Assembly: GCF_014596085.1 (NCBI RefSeq)
Contig: NZ_JACCJY010000020.1
Span: forward strand, 62,001-126,000
Length of the DNA: 64,000 nt
Origin: Azospirillum tabaci
GTDB lineage: Bacteria; Pseudomonadota; Alphaproteobacteria; Azospirillales; Azospirillaceae
Direction: 5' to 3'
This document shows positions 16,187-24,668 of this stretch, piece by piece; position 1 is the first letter of the stretch, and each line of letters opens with the position of its first letter. Position numbers and translations under genes: made by a program. Below the pieces are notes generated by a model. The model had not been told where the DNA came from. It ran no database searches and was given only the letters and a program-made list of their open reading frames with translations.

Positions 16187-18202
16187 ATGGCCGTGGTGAA
16201 ATGGATCGGTTATGGCCTTTTGGGGCTGGTGGTGACCGTGGCGGCGGGCGTCGGCATCGCCTTGGCCGTCTTCGACTGGAACGACGCCCGCGGCTTCATC
16301 GCCCGGCAGGCGTCCAAGGCGCTGAACCGCGAGGTCGCCATTGACGGCGATCTCAACGTTCAGTTGGGCGATCCGCTGCGCATCCGTGTCGAAGGCTTGC
16401 GCGTCGCCAACGCCGACTGGAGCGACGACAGGACGATGGCGGAACTGCGGGTGCTGGACCTCCAGCTTCGCGTTTGGCCGCTGCTGCGCGGTGACTTCGA
16501 GTTTCCGGAAATCCGCCTTACCGGTCCCAAGCTGCTTCTGGAGAAGAACCGGGAGGGCGCGGCCAACTGGGCCTTCGGGCCGGACCCGCGCAAGGAGGCG
16601 GCGAAGGAGACGGTCAAGCCGGAAGACCGCAACGACCTGCCGATCATCGAGACGCTCGTGGTCGAGGAGGGGCGCCTGCGCTTCCGCGACCCGATCCGCA
16701 AGATCGACATCGACAGCGGCGTCAACACCGCGGTCGGCGGCAACGGCGACCAGGAGGTCCGGCTCGAAGGCAAGGGAGACTTCGCCGGAAAGCCCTTCAC
16801 CCTGACGGCGGCGGGCGGTTCGCTGGAGTATCTGCGCGACGATCCCAAACCCTATCCCCTGCGGGTCGAGACCGCCATCGGCAAAACCCGCGGCAAGATC
16901 GAGGGCTCCATCGCCGAACCGGTGCTGCTCCAGGGCGTCGACCTGTCGGTGGACCTGCGCGGCGACGATCTGGCCGACGTCTTTCCGATCCTGGGCATTC
17001 CCGTGCCGACGACGCGGCCCTACGCCATCTCCGGCCATCTCGGCCGCGAGGGCGACGTCTGGCGGTTCGAGGGAATGAACGGCAAGGTGGGGGAAAGCGA
17101 CCTGTCCGGGCAGGTGGCGGTGGATCTGGGCGGCGAGCGCCCGCGGATCACCGGTGACCTGACCTCGCGGAAGCTGGCAGCGGTCGATCTGGCGGGCTTC
17201 ATCGGCGCCTCGCCGGAAGGCCGCGGCGACTACCCGACCAAGGGGCGGGAGCGGATCATCCCGGCCACCGAGGTTCCGCTGGAGAAGCTGCGCACCGCCG
17301 ACATGGACGTGAAGTTCCGCGGCGAGCATGTGGAGGCGCCCTTCTCCACGCTGGACGATCTCGACGCGCGGGCCAAGCTGGAGAACGGGCGGCTGGTGCT
17401 CGACCCGCTGTCGCTCGGCGTCGGCGGCGGTCGGGTGGCCGGCACGGCGGTGCTGGACGGTGGCCGCAAGACCCCGGCGCTGGACGTGAATCTGGATATC
17501 CGGCAGATCAAGCTGGCCCGCCTGTTCCGCGAGACGGCTTTCGCGCAGGAGATGGGCGGCACGGCCAGCGGGCGCATCCAGCTGAAGGGGCAGGGGACCA
17601 CCGTCGCCAACATCCTGGGCGCCTCCGACGGCAAGCTGGGCGTCGCGGTGGACGGCGGGCGGATCACCAGCTACGCGGTCAAGGGACTGAAGACCAACAT
17701 CCTGGAAACGCTGGGCGTGGTGCTGTCCGGCGACCGGCCCTTGCCCTTCAACTGCCTGGTCGCCGACGTGACGGTGAAGAACGGGCTGGTGGAAAGCCGC
17801 GCGCTGGTGCTCGACACGCCGGAAACGCTGGTGACGGCGGAAGGCACGATCAACCTGCGCAGCGAGGCGGTGGACATGACCGTGCTGGGGCGGGCCAAGA
17901 GCCCCCAGATCTTCGCCACCCATGTCCCTGTCCATGTGCGCGGCACGCTGGGATCCCCGGACATCGGCGTGAACGCGACGGAGTCGGCGGCCCGTGGTGC
18001 CGCCGCGGTGGCCCTGGGCGTCCTGCTGACGCCGCTGGCCAGCGTCCTGCCTTTTCTTGACCCAGGCAGTGACGAGCAGCCACACTGCGGCGAACTCGTC
18101 CGGAACGCCCGTTCCCCGTCGAACTCCAACACCGGCTCCAGCGGGACCGGCAAGGGGCGCGACGCGGCTCCCTCGGGCTCCCAATCCGGCAAATCCCAAT
18201 AA
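16187..18202 (+). CDS. AsmA-family protein
   Basis: A 671-residue protein with one N-terminal membrane helix (about residues 7-28), then the AsmA N-terminal signature (for example LNREVAIDGDL and PEIRLTGPKLLLEKN) and a C-terminal AsmA_2-like region near residues 480-610 (SYAVKGLKTNILETLG). The tail after about 625 is low in complexity and rich in Ser and Gly. AsmA relatives are anchored in the inner membrane, extend into the periplasm, and are linked to outer-membrane biogenesis and phospholipid transfer. A G-rich ribosome site precedes the ATG. Confidence 0.88.
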   Translation: MAVVKWIGYGLLGLVVTVAAGVGIALAVFDWNDARGFIARQASKALNREVAIDGDLNVQLGDPLRIRVEGLRVANADWSDDRTMAELRVLDLQLRVWPLLRGDFEFPEIRLTGPKLLLEKNREGAANWAFGPDPRKEAAKETVKPEDRNDLPIIETLVVEEGRLRFRDPIRKIDIDSGVNTAVGGNGDQEVRLEGKGDFAGKPFTLTAAGGSLEYLRDDPKPYPLRVETAIGKTRGKIEGSIAEPVLLQGVDLSVDLRGDDLADVFPILGIPVPTTRPYAISGHLGREGDVWRFEGMNGKVGESDLSGQVAVDLGGERPRITGDLTSRKLAAVDLAGFIGASPEGRGDYPTKGRERIIPATEVPLEKLRTADMDVKFRGEHVEAPFSTLDDLDARAKLENGRLVLDPLSLGVGGGRVAGTAVLDGGRKTPALDVNLDIRQIKLARLFRETAFAQEMGGTASGRIQLKGQGTTVANILGASDGKLGVAVDGGRITSYAVKGLKTNILETLGVVLSGDRPLPFNCLVADVTVKNGLVESRALVLDTPETLVTAEGTINLRSEAVDMTVLGRAKSPQIFATHVPVHVRGTLGSPDIGVNATESAARGAAAVALGVLLTPLASVLPFLDPGSDEQPHCGELVRNARSPSNSNTGSSGTGKGRDAAPSGSQSGKSQ

Positions 18203-18237
18203 CGACGCACCAACAATCCCCCAAAAAAAAGGGCTGC

Positions 18238-20019
18238 ATGACGCTCGACCAGGGACTCGCCTTCGGCATCATCGGCGCGGTGATCGCGCTGCTGATCTGG
18301 GACAAGCTGCGTTACGATCTCGTCGCCATGCTGGCGCTGCTGGCGGCGGTGGCCGTCGGGATCGTCAAACCAAAGGACGCTTTCAACGGCTTCTCCGACG
18401 ACATCGTCATCATCGTCGGCTCCGCGTTGGTCGTCAGTGCGGCGGTCGGCCGCTCCGGCATCGTCGAGGAGGTGATGCGCCCCCTCAGCGCCCGCATGAA
18501 GACCGTGCCGGCGCAGATCATCGTGCTGACCGGGGCGGTGACGCTGCTGTCCGCGGTGGTCAAGAACATCGGGGCGCTCGCCATCTTCATGCCCATCGCC
18601 ATGCAGGTGGCGCGGCGCAACGGGACGAATGTGTCGGCGCTGCTGATGCCCATGGCCTTCGGCTCGTTGCTGGGCGGCCTGATGACGCTGGTCGGCACCT
18701 CCCCCAACATCATCGTCAGCCGCGTGCGCAGCGAGATGGTGGGCGAACCTTTCGGCATGTTCGACTTCACGCCGGTCGGGCTGATCGTCGCGGTGGCGGG
18801 GGTGGCCTTCCTGACGGTCGGCTACCGCCTTTTGCCCACCGGTCGTCAGGCGGCCTCGGGCAGCGCGGGGGGCTTCTCCATCGACGACTACACGGCGGAG
18901 GCGCTGCTGCCGGAGAAGTCGCCCTTCGTCGGCAAGACGGTCGCCGACCTGGAAGCCTATGGCGAGGGCGACGTGACGGTCGCGGCGATCATCCGCGAGC
19001 GGCATCGCCGCTACATCCCGTCCGGCCATTGGGTGCTGCTGCCGGGCGACGTGCTGGTGCTGGAGGCCGATACCCAGGCGCTGGGCGACCTCGTGAAGCA
19101 CGCCGGCCTGGAGCTGATGCACGAGAAGGAGCTGGAAGGGGTGCAGAGCGACGAGGATCTGGCGGTCCTCGAGGCGGTGGTGGAGCCGCGCTCCCCCCTG
19201 ATCGGCAGCAACGTGGAGGATGTGGAACTGCGGGAGCGCTACGGCGCCAACCTGCTGGCCCTCAGCCGGCGTGGGCGGCCGATCCGTCAGCGGCTGCGCC
19301 GCGTCCGTTTCCAGCCGGGCGATCTGGTGGTGCTTCAGGCGCGGGCGGCGGGGCTGTCGGACACGCTGAACGAACTCGGTTGCCTGCCGCTGGCGGAGCG
19401 CAATCTGTCCATCGGGCGGCGGCGCAAGCGGCGGATCGCGCTGGCCGTGATGGCGGTGACCATCGGGCTCGTGGCGACGAGCCTCGTGCCGGTGACGCTG
19501 GCCTTCTTCGGCGCCGCGGTCGCCATGACGGCGCTGCGGGTGGTCACGCTGAAGGAAGCCTATGAATCGATCGAGTGGCCGATCCTGGTGCTGCTGGGCG
19601 CCCTGATCCCGGTCAGCGAGGCGCTGCGCACCACCGGCGGGACGGAACTGATCGCCGGCTGGCTGTCCGTCGCCGCGCAGGGTCTGCCGCCCGTCGGGGC
19701 GCTGGCCCTGATGCTGGTGGCGGCGATGGCGGTGACGCCCTTCCTGAACAACGCGGCCACCGTGCTGGTGATGGCCCCCATCGCGGCCAGCCTCGCCAAC
19801 CATCTGGGCTTGCGGCCCGACGCCTTCCTGATGGCGGTGGCGGTGGGGGCGGGTTGCGATTTCCTCACCCCCATCGGTCACCAGTGCAACACGCTGGTCA
19901 TGGGGCCGGGCGGTTACCGCTTCAGCGATTACGCACGTCTCGGCCTTCCGCTGTCGCTGATCGTCATCGTGCTGGGCACGACGGCGATCGCGCTGTTCTG
20001 GCCCCTGATGTCGCATTAG
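18238..20019 (+). CDS. SLC13-family permease with two TrkA-C (RCK_C) domains
   Basis: A 593-residue membrane protein. The N-terminal part (1-205) and C-terminal part (400-593) are hydrophobic and carry the CitMHS/DASS signatures, including LVGTSPNIIVSRVRSEM and its repeat PIGHQCNTLVMGPGGYRFSDY. Between them two soluble TrkA_C modules are visible at about 215-290 and 305-385 (for example VLLPGDVLVLEADTQAL and RFQPGDLVVLQARAAG). This architecture is common in bacterial anion transporters for dicarboxylates or sulfate-like ions. Substrate unknown. The stop is inside the first bases of a terminator hairpin. Confidence 0.9.
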   Translation: MTLDQGLAFGIIGAVIALLIWDKLRYDLVAMLALLAAVAVGIVKPKDAFNGFSDDIVIIVGSALVVSAAVGRSGIVEEVMRPLSARMKTVPAQIIVLTGAVTLLSAVVKNIGALAIFMPIAMQVARRNGTNVSALLMPMAFGSLLGGLMTLVGTSPNIIVSRVRSEMVGEPFGMFDFTPVGLIVAVAGVAFLTVGYRLLPTGRQAASGSAGGFSIDDYTAEALLPEKSPFVGKTVADLEAYGEGDVTVAAIIRERHRRYIPSGHWVLLPGDVLVLEADTQALGDLVKHAGLELMHEKELEGVQSDEDLAVLEAVVEPRSPLIGSNVEDVELRERYGANLLALSRRGRPIRQRLRRVRFQPGDLVVLQARAAGLSDTLNELGCLPLAERNLSIGRRRKRRIALAVMAVTIGLVATSLVPVTLAFFGAAVAMTALRVVTLKEAYESIEWPILVLLGALIPVSEALRTTGGTELIAGWLSVAAQGLPPVGALALMLVAAMAVTPFLNNAATVLVMAPIAASLANHLGLRPDAFLMAVAVGAGCDFLTPIGHQCNTLVMGPGGYRFSDYARLGLPLSLIVIVLGTTAIALFWPLMSH

Positions 20020-20050
20020 AAGCCCTCTCCCGGGTCGGGAGAGGGCTTCT
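20018..20050. terminator. Bidirectional terminator between SLC13 permease and aldo/keto reductase
   Basis: A perfect 15-bp stem (AGAAGCCCTCTCCCG with CGGGAGAGGGCTTCT) and a 3-nt loop, with T-rich sequence after it on the plus strand. The arm core CCCTCTCCCG is the same as the ends of the long palindromic repeats in this window, so a terminator seems to have been drawn from, or to have given rise to, that repeat. Confidence 0.8.
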
Positions 20051-20062
20051 TGTTCGGTCTCC

Positions 20063-20887
20063 TCAGTCCCAGACGGGCGCCAGACCGTCCGGGCTGACGA
20101 TCCGTCCGTCGGGGCGGGCGAGGCCGTGGATGGCCGCCATGTCCGCCTCCGACAGCGCAAAATCGAAGACGGCGAGGTTCTCGGCGGCGCGCTTCTCGCC
20201 GACCGTCTTCGACAGGGCGATCACCCCCTCCTGCTGGACCAGCCAGCGCAGGACCACCTGGGCGGGGCTCCGGCCCAGCCGGGCGGCGATGTCGGTCAGC
20301 ACCGGGTCCTTGAAGACCTTGCCGTCGGCCATCGCGTAATAGGCGGTGATCGACTGGCCGTGGCGGCGCGCCGCCTCCAGCATCGCCGACTGGTCGAGAT
20401 AGGGGTGGTACTCGATCTGGTTGGTCACGATGGGCGCCCTGCTGAGGCGCACGGACTCGTCCAGAAGCTTGCGGTTGAAGTTGCTGACGCCGATGTGGCG
20501 GGTCTTGCCGGCGGCCTGGACGGCGTTCAGCGACTCGATCTGCTCGGCGAGCGGAACGGCCTCGTTCGGCCAGTGGAGCAGCAGCAGGTCCACGTAATCG
20601 GTCCGCAGCTTCGCCAGGCTCTCGTCCACCGAGCGGCGGAAATCGTCCGCCTTGTAGTTGCTGACCCAGACCTTGGTGGTCAGGAAGACCTCGCCGCGCG
20701 GCAGGCCGGACGCCTTGATGGCTTCGCCGACCTCGCTCTCGTTGCCGTAGATCTGGGCGGTGTCGACGTGGCGGAAGCCGAGCTTCAGGACCTCCGGCAC
20801 CATGCGCAGCACGTCGGGGCCGCTCATGCGGAAGGTGCCGAAGCCGAGGGCGGGGATGGAGGCGCCGTTGGCGGTCACGTTGTGCAT
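20063..20887 (-). CDS. Aldo/keto reductase (DkgB-like)
   Basis: A 274-residue AKR-family oxidoreductase. The catalytic tetrad is visible: Asp and Tyr in DTAQIYGNE, Lys in LTTKVWVSNY and His in LLLHWPN. The NADPH-binding C-terminal part includes ALSKTVGEKRAAENLAVFDF. The length and N-terminus (PALGFGTFRMSG) match 2,5-diketo-D-gluconate reductase B and methylglyoxal reductases. It is 40 nt downstream of the MFS transporter gene on the same strand and probably cotranscribed. True substrate unknown. Confidence 0.9.
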   Translation of the reverse strand: MHNVTANGASIPALGFGTFRMSGPDVLRMVPEVLKLGFRHVDTAQIYGNESEVGEAIKASGLPRGEVFLTTKVWVSNYKADDFRRSVDESLAKLRTDYVDLLLLHWPNEAVPLAEQIESLNAVQAAGKTRHIGVSNFNRKLLDESVRLSRAPIVTNQIEYHPYLDQSAMLEAARRHGQSITAYYAMADGKVFKDPVLTDIAARLGRSPAQVVLRWLVQQEGVIALSKTVGEKRAAENLAVFDFALSEADMAAIHGLARPDGRIVSPDGLAPVWD

Positions 20888-20927
20888 AGGTCTCGATCCT
20901 CTCGAAGGCGGTGTTTTTCTCAGTGCA

Positions 20928-22121
20928 TCAGGCAGATTGCGCGATGGCGGCGCCGTGGCGCACGTCCTTGCGGTCGAGCGCGCCGCTGAGCAGCGTCAGC
21001 GCCAGCCCACCCAGGACGAACAGCCCACCCACCCACGGTGTTGCCGCGAGGCCGAGCGCGCTGTCCACCACCTGCCCGCCGAAGAAGGCGCCGGCGGCGA
21101 TGCCCAGGTTGAAGGCGGCGATGTTCAGGGCCGAGGCGACGTCCACCGCGCCCGGCGCGTGGCGCTGCGCCAGCTGCACGACGTAGAGCTGGAGCCCCGG
21201 CACGTTGGCGAAGGCCAGCGCGCCCATGCCGGCAAGGGTGACCAGCGCCGGGACCGGGCTGGATGCGGTGAAGGTGAAGACGATCAGCACGATCGCCTGA
21301 AGGGCGAACAGCCAGGCGAGCGCGCGGACCGGATTGCGGTTGGCGACCTTGCCGCCCACCATGTTGCCGACCGCGATGGCGGCACCGTAGAGCACCAGGA
21401 CGAGGCTGACGGTGCCGCTGGAGAAGCCGGTGATCGTCTCCAGGATCGGCGCCAGATAGGTGAAGGCGACGAAGGTCCCGCCATAGCCCAGCGCCGTGAT
21501 GGCGAAGGCCAGCAGCAGGCGCGGCTTGGCCAGCACGCGGACTTGCGTGCCCAGCCCGGCGGCGGGCGGCTGGCTGAGCTTCGCCGGGACGAGCGCTGCG
21601 ACGCCCAGCGCACCGATCACGCCCAGAGCGGAGACGGCCAGGAAGGTGGCGCGCCAGCCGAAATGCTGACCGATCCAGGTGCCCATCGGCACGCCGGTGA
21701 CGATGGCGATGGTCAGGCCGGAGAACATCATGGCGATGGCCGAGGCGCGCTTGTCCTCGGGCACGAGGTCGGCGGCGATGGTCGCGCCGACCGAGAAGAA
21801 GACGCCGTGCGCGAAGGCGCTGAGCACGCGGGCGGCCAACAGCGTCTCGTAATTGGGGCTGACCCCGGCCAGCAGGTTGCCGGCGACGAAGAGGCCCATC
21901 AGGCCGAGCAGCAGCGGCTTGCGCCGCAGCCGGCCGGTCAGCGCGGTCAGGACCGGGGCGCCGAAGGTGACGCCCAGCGCGTAGACGCTGACCACCATGC
22001 CGGCCATCGGCAGGCTGACGTTCAGGTCGGTGGCGACGGTCGGCAGCAGGCCGACGACGACGAACTCGGTCGTCCCGATGGCGTAGGCGCTGATCGCCAG
22101 CGCCAGCAGTGCGAGTGGCAT
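20928..22121 (-). CDS. MFS transporter, AraJ/YdhP-like exporter
   Basis: A 397-residue MFS_1 protein with twelve predicted membrane segments; it begins MPLALLALAISAYAIGTTEF, the usual start of the AraJ/YdhP arabinose-efflux-like group. ATG 22121 is preferred because GGAG lies 9 nt upstream; frames open further up to 22172 lack such a site. It is divergent from a LysR regulator and followed by the aldo/keto reductase. Likely exports a small sugar, drug or amino acid derivative; substrate unknown. Confidence 0.88.
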   Translation of the reverse strand: MPLALLALAISAYAIGTTEFVVVGLLPTVATDLNVSLPMAGMVVSVYALGVTFGAPVLTALTGRLRRKPLLLGLMGLFVAGNLLAGVSPNYETLLAARVLSAFAHGVFFSVGATIAADLVPEDKRASAIAMMFSGLTIAIVTGVPMGTWIGQHFGWRATFLAVSALGVIGALGVAALVPAKLSQPPAAGLGTQVRVLAKPRLLLAFAITALGYGGTFVAFTYLAPILETITGFSSGTVSLVLVLYGAAIAVGNMVGGKVANRNPVRALAWLFALQAIVLIVFTFTASSPVPALVTLAGMGALAFANVPGLQLYVVQLAQRHAPGAVDVASALNIAAFNLGIAAGAFFGGQVVDSALGLAATPWVGGLFVLGGLALTLLSGALDRKDVRHGAAIAQSA

Positions 22122-22212
22122 GACTGAAGGCTCCATCCATGCGAGCTGTGCAGGACGCATCAGATGAGCCAAAAAGTCAGGATGCGGAATGCCATCCGTT
22201 TTCGCATGATTG

Positions 22213-22227
22213 TGTCATTGAGTGACA
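22213..22227. promoter_or_regulatory. Dyad in the MFS/LysR divergent promoter
   Basis: TGTCA (22213-22217) and TGACA (22223-22227) form an inverted repeat around TTGAG, 24 nt upstream of the LysR ATG. A second inverted pair GGATG/CATCC lies close by at about 22180-22198. Typical position for LysR binding and autoregulation. Confidence 0.55.
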
Positions 22228-22250
22228 AGATCGCTGAAAAGGGCAATGCG

Positions 22251-23150
22251 ATGAGCGACAGCCGCGCTTGGGACATGAGGGTCTTCCTGCGCGTCGCGGC
22301 GTTGGGCAGCTTCAGCGCCGCCGGGCGCGAGGTCGGCATGACCCCGTCCTCCACCGCCAAGCTGGTGACCCGGCTGGAGGAACGGCTCGGCGTGCGGCTG
22401 GTCGAACGCTCCACCCGCCGGCTGCGCCTGACCGCGGAGGGCGAGCTGTACCGCGAGCGGGCCGAGAGCCTGCTGGGCGACCTCGACGCCATGGAGGCGG
22501 AGGTGGCGGGCGGCGCCCGGTCGCCCACCGGGACGATCCGCGTCAGCGTGTCGGTGCCCTTCGGGCGGCACTGCCTGCTGCCGCTGCTGCCCGACTTCAC
22601 GCGGGCCTTTCCCGGCATCCGGCTGGACCTGACCCTGACCGACGAGGTGGTGGACCTCTACGCGGCGCGGACCGATGTGGCCTTCCGCGCCGGGCGGCTG
22701 TCCGACTCGGCGCTGCTGGCGGTGCGGCTGGGCGACGTGCGGCGGCGCATCGTGGCGTCGCCGGACTATCTGGAGCGCAACGGCCGGCCGGAGAACGCCG
22801 CCGATCTGGAGCGTCACGACTGCCTGGGCTTCAACTTCCGCCGCGCCGCCGCGGTCTGGCCGCTGAAGTCCGGCGGTCGGCTGGTCGACCGCGAGATCGA
22901 CACCCGCATCGTCGCCAACAACGGCGAGACGGTGCGCCACTTGGCGCTGCTCGGCCTCGGGCTGGGGCGGCTGGCCGAATATCACATCCGCGCCGACCTC
23001 GCCGCCGGGCGGCTGGTCAGCGTCCTTGACGACGTTCTGGTCGACCGCGAGGAGATCCATGCCGTTTACACCGGGCGGGAACGGGTGCCCCACCGGGTGC
23101 GCGTCTTCCTCGATCACATGACACCGCGGATGCGCGCATGCCTGCAATGA
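22251..23150 (+). CDS. LysR-family transcriptional regulator
   Basis: A 299-residue regulator with an N-terminal HTH (residues 1-62: FLRVAALGSFSAAGREVGM) and a LysR_substrate effector domain (about 90-295). The ATG at 22251 follows AAGGG by 8 nt; the frame is open to 22164, but that would put the dyad inside the gene. It belongs to the CrgA/DmlR-like subgroup on the look of its N-terminus. The divergent MFS and aldo/keto reductase genes are the likely targets. Confidence 0.88.
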   Translation: MSDSRAWDMRVFLRVAALGSFSAAGREVGMTPSSTAKLVTRLEERLGVRLVERSTRRLRLTAEGELYRERAESLLGDLDAMEAEVAGGARSPTGTIRVSVSVPFGRHCLLPLLPDFTRAFPGIRLDLTLTDEVVDLYAARTDVAFRAGRLSDSALLAVRLGDVRRRIVASPDYLERNGRPENAADLERHDCLGFNFRRAAAVWPLKSGGRLVDREIDTRIVANNGETVRHLALLGLGLGRLAEYHIRADLAAGRLVSVLDDVLVDREEIHAVYTGRERVPHRVRVFLDHMTPRMRACLQ

Positions 23151-23185
23151 CCGAGCGGCGGGGTGGGGCGCCTTGCCGAAAATAG

Positions 23186-23198
23186 ATAGCAAAGCTAT
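23186..23198. promoter_or_regulatory. MarR operator candidate
   Basis: ATAGC-AAA-GCTAT is an inverted repeat that ends 9 nt before the marR start, in the only AT-rich stretch of the 57-nt upstream gap. MarR dimers commonly bind such dyads over their own promoter. Confidence 0.6.
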
Positions 23199-23207
23199 TA
23201 AATAGGT

Positions 23208-23672
23208 ATGCAATCGAATAACCCGTCCACCCCCGCCCCGGACTTTCCGTCCAACTTCGGCATCCACCTGTTCCGCGCCGCCCATCTGTGGCGGCGGGAA
23301 GCGAACAAGGTGCTGGCGGAGAGCGGCTTTTCCTCCTCCGTCATCTCGCCGCTGATGCTCCTGAACGAACTCGGCGATGGGATGCGCCAGCGCGAACTGG
23401 CCGAGGAGATGGGGGTGGAGGGGCCGTCGCTGGTCCGCCTGCTCGACAGCCTGGAGGCCGCGAAGCTCGTCGAACGCCGGGAGGCTCCGGACGACCGGCG
23501 GGCCAAGACGCTGCACCTGACGGACGAGGGCCGCGACCTGCTGGCCCGCGTGAACGCCGCGTTGAACGACGTGCGCCGCCGCCTGCTCCAGGGCGCCTCC
23601 GGCCCGGAGATCGCGGGCGCGGTGCGCGTCATGGCGGCGATTGAGTCAAACGCCCGAGCCATGAAGGGCTGA
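23208..23672 (+). CDS. MarR-family regulator of the efflux operon
   Basis: A 154-residue winged-helix regulator. The DNA-binding part includes RQRELAEEMGVEGPSLVRLLDSLE and the wing DDRRAKTLHLTDEGRDLL, both standard for MarR. It is upstream of, and on the same strand as, the HlyD-FUSC-DUF1656 efflux genes, with about 90 nt between. MarR regulators next to AaeAB-like pumps usually respond to aromatic acids, so an aromatic ligand is a fair guess. Confidence 0.9.
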   Translation: MQSNNPSTPAPDFPSNFGIHLFRAAHLWRREANKVLAESGFSSSVISPLMLLNELGDGMRQRELAEEMGVEGPSLVRLLDSLEAAKLVERREAPDDRRAKTLHLTDEGRDLLARVNAALNDVRRRLLQGASGPEIAGAVRVMAAIESNARAMKG

Positions 23673-23762
23673 CGGCGGTTCTACACAGCAGCGCGTCCCG
23701 CAGCGGCGGGATACGGAACGATCGCTCCCGGCCGCGCCGGTGGAGCGCAAGGACGAACCACG

Positions 23763-24668
23763 GTGAAACTCTTCTCCCTCCTCATTCGGATCACGGTCAC
23801 GCTGGCCGTCACGCTGGGCGCCGTCGGCGGCGGCTGGTGGCTGTGGGATTACTACATGAACGAGCCCTGGACCCGCGACGGGCGGGTGCGGGCCGACGTG
23901 GTGCAGGTGTCCTCCGACGTCGCCGGGCTGGTGACGGAGGTGCGGGTCATCGACAACCAGGCGGTCCGCAAGGGCGACGTCCTGTTCGTCGTGGACCCCA
24001 GCCGTTACCGCCTCGCCGTCGATCAGGCCGGGGCCAATCTGGAAAGCGCCCGCGCCGAGCTGTCCTTCCGCAAGGCCGAGGCCGACCGTTACGCGCAGCT
24101 CGGCAACAACGTCGTCTCCACCGCCCAGAGGCAGGAGGTCGCTGCCGCCCAGGCGAAGGCCGCCGCCGCCGCCCGCCAGATGGAGGCGGCGCTCGACCTC
24201 GCCCGCTTCAACCTGGAGCGGACGGAGGTCCGGGCGACGGTCGACGGCTTCGTCACCAACCTTCAGCTCAAGGCCGGCAACTACGTGACGGCGGGCCAGC
24301 CGGTGGTCGCGGTGATCGACCGCCATTCCTTCTACGTCGTCGGCTATTTCGAAGAGACCAAGCTGCCGCGCATCCGCGTCGGCGACCCGGTCCGCGTCAC
24401 CATCATGGGCGAGCCGGAGCGGCTGACCGGCCGGGTGGACAGCGTGACCCACGCCATCGTGGACCGCGACCGCACCGAAGGCGCCGGCCTGCTGCCCAAC
24501 GTCAACCCGACCTTCAACTGGGTCCGTCTGGCCCAACGCATCCCCGTGCGCGTCGCGCTGGAGCAGGTGCCCGACCCCCGCGACCTCGTCGCCGGGCGCA
24601 CCGTGACCGTCGAGGTGGTGCGGGAGACCGAGCAGGGAGCGCCCGCCAAGCGGGTGGCCGAGCAGTGA
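23763..24668 (+). CDS. HlyD-family periplasmic adaptor (AaeA-like)
   Basis: A 301-residue membrane-fusion protein. One N-terminal membrane helix (about residues 8-28) is followed by the biotinyl-lipoyl-like segment (VQVSSDVAGLVTEVRV), a short helical hairpin (about 85-150) and a beta-barrel domain (VTAGQPVVAVIDRHSFYVVG). Length and order match AaeA/EmrA-like adaptors of the p-hydroxybenzoate efflux type. Its stop overlaps the GTG start of the FUSC gene by 4 nt. Confidence 0.9.
   Translation: MKLFSLLIRITVTLAVTLGAVGGGWWLWDYYMNEPWTRDGRVRADVVQVSSDVAGLVTEVRVIDNQAVRKGDVLFVVDPSRYRLAVDQAGANLESARAELSFRKAEADRYAQLGNNVVSTAQRQEVAAAQAKAAAAARQMEAALDLARFNLERTEVRATVDGFVTNLQLKAGNYVTAGQPVVAVIDRHSFYVVGYFEETKLPRIRVGDPVRVTIMGEPERLTGRVDSVTHAIVDRDRTEGAGLLPNVNPTFNWVRLAQRIPVRVALEQVPDPRDLVAGRTVTVEVVRETEQGAPAKRVAEQ

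Noticed and set aside
14897..18199. An 1100-codon minus-strand frame covering the AsmA gene
   Set aside because: The upper two thirds are antisense to AsmA, which has a clear signal anchor and family motifs. Only the part below 16000 is kept as a gene.
17671..20160. An 829-codon minus-strand frame opposite the SLC13 permease gene
   Set aside because: Shadow frame of low-complexity composition; the plus-strand gene has clear transporter and RCK motifs.
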